Positions 6,869 through 10,875 of a stretch of DNA of 10,875 nt are shown here, in pieces. Numbering within the stretch: position 1 is the first letter of the stretch; every line of letters starts with the position of its first letter. The notes beneath the pieces are model-generated. The model was given only the letters and a program-made list of their open reading frames with translations. It made no database searches and was not told the DNA's origin. Both the position numbers and the translations under genes were made by a program. The stretch lies in NCBI GenBank assembly GCA_021794775.1, contig JAJYQG010000100.1, positions 1-10,875 on the forward strand. Direction: 5' to 3'. Source of the DNA: Pseudomonadota bacterium. GTDB taxonomy: Bacteria; Pseudomonadota; Gammaproteobacteria; Burkholderiales; Ferrovaceae.

Positions 6869-6918
6869 GCCTCATGTTGTGGTGCAGCATAAGGACATAA
6901 CCAAGCGATCTTAAACGT

Positions 6919-7461
6919 ATGGAATCCCCTCGCCTCATCAAGAAGTATCCCAACCGGCGCCTCTACGATACTTGGGCGAGCGCCTACATCACGCTTTGCG
7001 AAATCAAGGGATACGTCCTGAGCCACATCCCTTTTCGCGTGGTCGACGCCCGAAACCAGCAAGACCTGACGCGCTGCATCCTGATGCAAATCATTCTCGA
7101 CGAAGAGCTGGGCAAGTCTTCGCCCCTTTTCAGCTGCGACATGTTGAGCCAAATGATTCGAGCCTACGGCAGCGGTACTCAGGAAGCCATGGGCAACCAT
7201 CTGGAACAGAGTCTGCGCCATGCCATCGAACGCTGGCAGGAGACCCCGCCCACCTTGGCACCTGCATCGTCGAGCGCATCACCCACCCAGTTGATGAAGC
7301 ATTACCTGAATCAGATCAACCAGCTCTACCTTGCCATGCAACGGCCCGATACCGAAGCTTTACTCCATAATCAGGCGATGGGCTCCGTAAATGGACAACA
7401 CACCGCAACCGATGAGACCAATCTGCCCCAACGTCGCGCGAAGATCCACCCGACGGTGTAA
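6919..7461 (+). CDS. phaR: PhaR-type polyhydroxyalkanoate synthesis regulator
   Basis: A 180-residue cytoplasmic repressor of the PhaR family. These proteins bind PHA granules and DNA and repress phasin genes, and in several species their own gene, until polymer accumulates. Residues 5-67 (RLIKKYPNRRLYDT, YITLCEIKGYV, FRVVDARNQQDLTRCILMQI) are the conserved PHB/PHA accumulation DNA-binding domain, and about 70-105 (SPLFSCDMLSQMIRAYG) is the accompanying PHB_acc domain. The C-terminal 75 residues are variable and low in recognisable motifs, as is normal in the family. An in-frame TAA at 6898 with no other start codon before 6919 fixes ATG 6919; the nearest purine-rich tract, AAGGA at 6891, is unusually far away. 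The last 102 bases overlap the end of the convergent zip gene. No PHA synthase, thiolase or reductase gene is in the window. Confidence 0.9.
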   Translation: MESPRLIKKYPNRRLYDTWASAYITLCEIKGYVLSHIPFRVVDARNQQDLTRCILMQIILDEELGKSSPLFSCDMLSQMIRAYGSGTQEAMGNHLEQSLRHAIERWQETPPTLAPASSSASPTQLMKHYLNQINQLYLAMQRPDTEALLHNQAMGSVNGQHTATDETNLPQRRAKIHPTV

Positions 7462-8130
7462 CCCAGGGATAAGATCGGCCACTGCCACGTAGATCATACT
7501 GGCAGAAGCCAAAGCCAGCAGGTAGGGCACGTCGTTCTGGAGCGAGCGCAAGGCAAGGCAGGCCAACACCGCCCCCACCAACGTCGCCACGCTGGAAAAC
7601 AGATTGAAGGCCAACGCACGCCGCCGTGACAATCCGGAGTGAAGCAACACCAAGGCATCCCCTGCTTCCTGGGGCAATTCATGGGCGATGATCGCCAACG
7701 CCGTGACCATCCCCATGTGAAAATCGCTGACAAAAGCAGCCGCAATGATGATGCCATCGACAAAATTATGAACCGAGTCCCCCACCACCACCATAGCGCC
7801 TGTACGCCCATGAGCATGGTCATGGGCATGGGCCTCCAGCCCTTCCAGATCGTGCACATGCACATGCCGCCACAGCACCATTTTTTCCAGCAGAAAAAAT
7901 GCCAGGATCCCAATCAATACCGTCAGCGACACCGCCTCCGGGGTAGCCTGCTGATGGAAGGCATGGGGTAAAATCTCAAGAAATACGGCTCCCAACAGGG
8001 CGCCAATGGCGTAACTCACCAAGGTCGGCACCCAAGTCGGGCGTGCCGTCCATATCACCAGCGCGGCACAAACCATGGACAGCACACCAGCCAGCGAACT
8101 GGCCAAGACCGAAGCCAAGAGTGGACTCAT
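7360..8130 (-). CDS. ZIP-family divalent metal (probably zinc) transporter
   Basis: A 256-residue inner-membrane protein expected to import Zn2+ or a related divalent metal. About eight hydrophobic segments are visible. The metal-binding signatures are HNFVDG (H121-G126) in one central helix and HELPQE (H150-E155) in the next, the HELPxE form typical of LIV-1/GufA-like ZIPs. The loop at about 89-108 is rich in His and Asp (HVHVHDLEG, then HAHDHAHG), typical of a metal-sensing loop. ATG 8130 is preferred; an adjacent TTG at 8133 would add one residue. It lies 46 bases downstream of pgeF, so co-transcription from rluD-pgeF is likely. A TATAAT on the minus strand (8165-8160), with a poor -35, could be an internal promoter. 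No Zur-like operator was recognised. The exact metal is not determinable from sequence. Confidence 0.92.
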   Translation of the reverse strand: MSPLLASVLASSLAGVLSMVCAALVIWTARPTWVPTLVSYAIGALLGAVFLEILPHAFHQQATPEAVSLTVLIGILAFFLLEKMVLWRHVHVHDLEGLEAHAHDHAHGRTGAMVVVGDSVHNFVDGIIIAAAFVSDFHMGMVTALAIIAHELPQEAGDALVLLHSGLSRRRALAFNLFSSVATLVGAVLACLALRSLQNDVPYLLALASASMIYVAVADLIPGLHRRVDLRATLGQIGLIGCGVLSIYGAHRLIME

Positions 8131-8159
8131 CAACCCATATTCCGTTTCATCATGGGCGA

Positions 8160-8165
8160 ATTATA
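8160..8165 (-). promoter_or_regulatory. Possible internal -10 box for the zip gene
   Basis: A perfect TATAAT on the minus strand lies in the 46-base gap between pgeF and zip, 30 bases before ATG 8130. The sequence at -35 (GGGGAA) does not resemble consensus, so this is weak evidence for independent expression. Confidence 0.25.
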
Positions 8166-8176
8166 CCGCGTTCCCC

Positions 8177-8896
8177 CTATTCTTCCCCGATCCAGATCAG
8201 ATGGGCCATACGCCCTGCCCCCGAACCATCGCGCCGCCAGGAATAAAAACGCCGCGCATCGGTGACCGTACATAAGCCCCCGCCATACACTACCGATACC
8301 CCGGCTCGCGCCAAACGCAAGCGGGCAAGCTGGTAGATATCGGCCAGCCAACGATCTCCAAGACCGGGCTGGAAAGCAACGGCATCACGAACATCCCGGG
8401 TCAAAAAGCGGTCTCTCACTTCAGGGCCGACTTCAAACGCGGTGGGGCCGATGGCAGGACCCAGCCATGCCAAGACTCCGGCTGGGTCGACCTTCATGGT
8501 CTCCACCGTAGCCTCCAGGATACCCTCCACCAACCCTTTCCAACCGGCATGGGCTGCCGCCACGACCCTGGCCTGCCGATGGCAAAACAGCACCGGCAGA
8601 CAATCAGCGGTACGTATGGCGCAGGCGACACCGCCGGAACGGCTGACGACCGCATCGGCATCGCCATTGCAGTCCTCGATGTTCACCCGGTTGCCATGCA
8701 CCTGATCCAGCCAAAGTATGCGGACCCCCAACCTGGCGCCGATCCGGCTGCGGTTGGCGCGCGCTGCATCACTCAACCCTGCGCCCTGCCCTCCTACGTC
8801 AAGCGCGCGCTCCGTACTCCAGGTATGGACCCAGACCGGCGCCGGCCAATCGGCGCAAAAACCCGGAAATTCAGCATCATCCAACATGGCGCGCAT
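8177..8896 (-). CDS. pgeF: Peptidoglycan editing factor PgeF (YfiH/laccase-domain, multicopper-oxidase-like family)
   Basis: A 239-residue cytoplasmic protein of the YfiH/DUF152 family. E. coli YfiH helps keep peptidoglycan precursors correct by acting on UDP-MurNAc-L-Ser, and homologues have purine nucleoside phosphorylase activity. Zinc-ligand residues are present: H67 (QVHG), C99 (TADC) and H116 (HAGWKG). The C-terminal block DARRFYSWRRDG then GRMAHLIWI is characteristic. ATG 8896 overlaps the end of rluD by 20 bases; an internal ATG at 8887 is a possible alternative. The rluD-yfiH order is also seen in E. coli, which supports both assignments. Length and motifs are normal. Confidence 0.94.
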   Translation of the reverse strand: MRAMLDDAEFPGFCADWPAPVWVHTWSTERALDVGGQGAGLSDAARANRSRIGARLGVRILWLDQVHGNRVNIEDCNGDADAVVSRSGGVACAIRTADCLPVLFCHRQARVVAAAHAGWKGLVEGILEATVETMKVDPAGVLAWLGPAIGPTAFEVGPEVRDRFLTRDVRDAVAFQPGLGDRWLADIYQLARLRLARAGVSVVYGGGLCTVTDARRFYSWRRDGSGAGRMAHLIWIGEE

Positions 8897-9866
8897 GCTC
8901 CAGAACGGTGATCAACTGCGCCATGTCAGGCTCCATATCGATGGACCAGGCACAAGAAAGTCCACTCACCGGGTGAAGGAAGCCGAGACGAAAAGCATGC
9001 AGCGCCTGACGCCCAAACCCCTGCAAAGCCGCCAAGGAAGCATCATCCAACCTTCTCGCCGGCACTCCGTAGACCGGGTCTCCCGCCAAGGGAAAACCGG
9101 CATGCTGCAAATGTACGCGAATCTGATGGGTTCTTCCGGTTTCGAGGCGACATTCCAGCAAGGTGTGACAAGGAAAACGATCCACCACCCGATAGTGGGT
9201 AACGGCAACCCGCCCCTGGCCAACCACCGCCATGCGCGTGCGCAAGCGCGGATGGCGCCCCATCGGCGCATTCACCACCCCTTCCTTGGGCGGAGTGCCG
9301 TTAACGAGTGCCCAGTAATGTCGTTGAACCGTTCGCGCTTGCAGTTGACGGACCAAATCGGTATGCGCCTGAGGCGTTCGTGCCACCACCATCAAACCGC
9401 TGGTATCTTTGTCCAGGCGATGCACAATGCCGCTGCGCGGCACTTGGGACAGAGCCGCATCGTAGTAAAGCAAACCATTCTGCAACGTCCCCTCGCGGTT
9501 GCCATGCCCAGGATGAACCACCTGTCCCGCCGGTTTATGCAACACCAAAAAAGCCGCATCCTGATGCACGATGTCGAGAGGAACCGGCTGGGGCAGCACT
9601 TCTTCATCGCGCAACACAGGCTCACTGTCCAACCAGAGACATTCTCCCCCATGCATGCGATCCTTGCTGCGTACCGCCCCTCCTTCCCGCTTCACGGCAC
9701 CAAGCTCGATCTGCGTCTGCCAATATCCGCGAGAAAAATCCGGGAAAAGGCGGGCAAGCACCTGATCCAGACGCAGGCCAGCACAGTCTTCCGGGATCGT
9801 CAATTCAAACGGTTCACTCTCTTCAGGGCTGTTATAATGGCGCAATTCCACAATGGATCGTTCCAT
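8877..9866 (-). CDS. rluD: Ribosomal large subunit pseudouridine synthase RluD
   Basis: A 329-residue RluA/RluD-family pseudouridine synthase, predicted to modify helix 69 of 23S rRNA (positions 1911, 1915 and 1917 in E. coli). An S4 RNA-binding domain covers about residues 29-75 (LRLDQVLARLFPDFSRG). The catalytic motif HRLDKDTSGLMV carries D152, and further signatures are HKPAGQVVHPG and RLETGRTHQIRVHL with GDPVYG. The frame is open upstream to 10016, but that extension is antisense to bamD and lacks family similarity, so ATG 9866 (MERSIVELRH) is chosen. GTG at 9851, with GGAA upstream, is an alternative closer to the E. coli N terminus. It starts divergently from bamD in the same CATG and overlaps pgeF downstream, so rluD, pgeF and zip probably form an operon. 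Confidence 0.93.
   Translation of the reverse strand: MERSIVELRHYNSPEESEPFELTIPEDCAGLRLDQVLARLFPDFSRGYWQTQIELGAVKREGGAVRSKDRMHGGECLWLDSEPVLRDEEVLPQPVPLDIVHQDAAFLVLHKPAGQVVHPGHGNREGTLQNGLLYYDAALSQVPRSGIVHRLDKDTSGLMVVARTPQAHTDLVRQLQARTVQRHYWALVNGTPPKEGVVNAPMGRHPRLRTRMAVVGQGRVAVTHYRVVDRFPCHTLLECRLETGRTHQIRVHLQHAGFPLAGDPVYGVPARRLDDASLAALQGFGRQALHAFRLGFLHPVSGLSCAWSIDMEPDMAQLITVLEHARHVG
9830..9838 (+). promoter_or_regulatory. Extended -10 promoter candidate for bamD, inside rluD
   Basis: TGTTATAAT is a perfect extended -10 (TGn then TATAAT), located within the first codons of the opposing rluD gene. No good -35 stands at 16-18 bp, which extended -10 promoters tolerate. Transcription would begin near 9845, about 20 bases before ATG 9865. 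Confidence 0.5.
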
Positions 9867-10686
9867 GAAATCGTTGAGTGTAACGCGAAAAGCTTGTTTT
9901 ATTCTGTGCCTTGCCCTGATCGGTTGCAGTGACATCGAAAAAAACGATGACCCCACCAAAGACTGGTCGGCCTCCAAGCTGCATGCCGAGGCCAAAAAAG
10001 AGCTCTTGGATGGCAATTACAGCCAGGCAGCCAAATACTACGAATCGTTGCAGTCGCGCTACCCTTACGGAACGCTATCCACACAAGCCGAACTTGAGCA
10101 GATTTACGTGTATTACAAGCAGGGGGAATCGGCATCCGCCGTCAGTGAAGCCAGTCGCTTCATCAAGGCACACCCCAACCACCCCTCGGTGGATTACGCT
10201 TACTACATGAAGGGATTGGCCAACTTTAACGACGATCTTGGATTGTTCGGCATTTATACCGATCAGGATCTGGTTCAACGCGACATGAAACCCACCCGTG
10301 AAGCGTTCGATGCTTTCCGCGACCTGATCACCCGCTTCCCCAACAGCCGCTATACCCCCGACGCCATCGTGCGCATGAAGTATCTGGTGAATGCCCTGGC
10401 CCGTAACGATATTGCGGTGGCACGCTATTACTATCAGCGCCAAGCCTATCTGGCCTCCACCAACCGGGCGCAGGAAGTGCTCAAAACTTACTCCCATTCG
10501 CCATCCACAGAAGATGCGCTGGATATCATGGCACGCAGTTACCAGGCCATGGGGTTGAATGACCTCAGCGAGGACACCTTACGCGTCTTGCGCACCGATT
10601 TCCCCAACAGCCATTACCTGACCCAACAGGGTACCCTGGTCAAACAACCGGCATGGTGGCACTTCTGGCAAAAAAGCAAGATCTGA
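9865..10686 (+). CDS. bamD: Outer membrane protein assembly factor BamD (lipoprotein)
   Basis: A 273-residue essential lipoprotein of the BAM complex, which folds beta-barrel proteins into the outer membrane together with BamA. The N terminus MKSLSVTRKACFILCLALIGC is a type II signal peptide with basic residues, a hydrophobic core and lipobox LIGC, the lipidated cysteine being C21. The rest is tetratricopeptide-like helical repeats, with recurring patterns such as NYSQAAKYYESLQSRYPYG, EASRFIKAHPNHPSVDYAYY and AFDAFRDLITRFPNSRY. ATG 9865 is preferred because the signal peptide then starts conventionally and GGA at 9855-9857 is well spaced; ATG 9853 would add four residues (MDRS). The length suits a betaproteobacterial BamD. 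The 55 bases between its stop and the convergent ftsB hold no clear terminator. Confidence 0.94.
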   Translation: MKSLSVTRKACFILCLALIGCSDIEKNDDPTKDWSASKLHAEAKKELLDGNYSQAAKYYESLQSRYPYGTLSTQAELEQIYVYYKQGESASAVSEASRFIKAHPNHPSVDYAYYMKGLANFNDDLGLFGIYTDQDLVQRDMKPTREAFDAFRDLITRFPNSRYTPDAIVRMKYLVNALARNDIAVARYYYQRQAYLASTNRAQEVLKTYSHSPSTEDALDIMARSYQAMGLNDLSEDTLRVLRTDFPNSHYLTQQGTLVKQPAWWHFWQKSKI

Positions 10687-10741
10687 ACACGGACGAGCGC
10701 TTCACGACTTGACCGCCCACCGAGGCATGAGCTACTTTGGG

Positions 10742-10875
10742 TTAGCGACGGGTTTCCGTAGCCGCAACCGGCGGGCTCGTATGCCCTCCAGCAGGCCAGA
10801 ACTGATAAAACACTTCGTGGGGCTTGATCATGCCCAGCTGATTGCGCGCCGCCTCTTCGATGGCTGCTGAGCCAG
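10742..10875 (-). CDS. ftsB: Cell division protein FtsB, C-terminal end (gene runs off the right edge)
   Basis: Only the last 43 codons are visible. They read GSAAIEEAARNQLGMIKPHE then VFYQFWPAGG, and a proline/alanine-rich tail ending TETRR before TAA. The block (E)xxARxxLGMIKPxExFYQ is the conserved C-terminal motif of FtsB/DivIC-family proteins, small bitopic inner-membrane proteins that join FtsL and FtsQ at the division septum. The membrane segment and coiled coil lie outside the window. The gene converges on bamD. Identification rests on this short motif alone. Confidence 0.8.
   Translation of the reverse strand, partial: GSAAIEEAARNQLGMIKPHEVFYQFWPAGGHTSPPVAATETRR

Noticed and set aside
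8131..8180. Zur/Fur-type operator upstream of zip
   Set aside because: No convincing inverted repeat matching a known metal-regulator box was found; only a TATAAT is visible.
8718..9932. Long plus-strand open frame (about 404 codons) across pgeF and rluD
   Set aside because: It is antisense to two genes with clear catalytic motifs, its translation shows no domain pattern, and it is rich in His/Arg/Pro as expected from a reversed high-GC gene.
9867..10016. 50-codon N-terminal extension of rluD
   Set aside because: It is antisense to the bamD signal peptide, and E. coli RluD is aligned well without it.
10687..10741. Shared terminator between convergent bamD and ftsB
   Set aside because: Only very short complementary pieces (e.g. 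ACGG/CCGT) are present and there is no T tract.

Overview
The window looks like a chromosomal segment of a betaproteobacterium. It carries a PhaR-type polyhydroxyalkanoate (PHA) regulator, and as far as I recall the bamD-rluD-pgeF ... phaR-rimO neighbourhood matches the flanks of the PHA locus in Burkholderiales and relatives. In those genomes phaC/phaA/phaB usually sit between pgeF and phaR. Here that position holds a ZIP-type metal transporter gene instead. No rRNA, tRNA or CRISPR was seen.

Layout, left to right. (1) 1-694, minus strand: the N-terminal half of rimO. (2) 695-847: a divergent intergenic region with a palindromic -10 box. (3) 848-6538, plus strand: one very large PAS/GAF/GGDEF/EAL cyclic-di-GMP signalling gene, split by a 1,120-bp IS630-family element at 1019-2138. 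The element carries an intact transposase gene and is flanked by a TA duplication. Removing the element and one TA in silico restores an uninterrupted frame of about 1,522 codons. The large 3' part stays open and may now start at an ATG supplied by the element, overlapping the transposase stop. (4) 6539-6918: a 380-bp intergenic region. I read it as a possible minus-strand small RNA (consensus -35, intrinsic terminator with eight U, anti-Shine-Dalgarno-like tract), flanked by two near-identical TGC-rich repeats that are plausible PhaR operators. A degenerate third copy lies at the likely phaR transcription start. (5) 6919-7461, plus: phaR, overlapping tail-to-tail with the next gene. (6) 7360-9866, minus: a compact zip-pgeF-rluD unit, transcribed in the order rluD, pgeF, zip. 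(7) 9865-10686, plus: bamD, whose start codon shares one CATG with the divergent rluD start. (8) 10742-10875, minus: the C-terminal end of ftsB.

Most genes are core functions: ribosome and rRNA modification, peptidoglycan quality control, outer-membrane assembly and cell division. The accessory interest lies in the IS-split c-di-GMP gene and in the PhaR-associated intergenic region. No system was proved here. The small RNA and operator proposals are inferences from sequence pattern.
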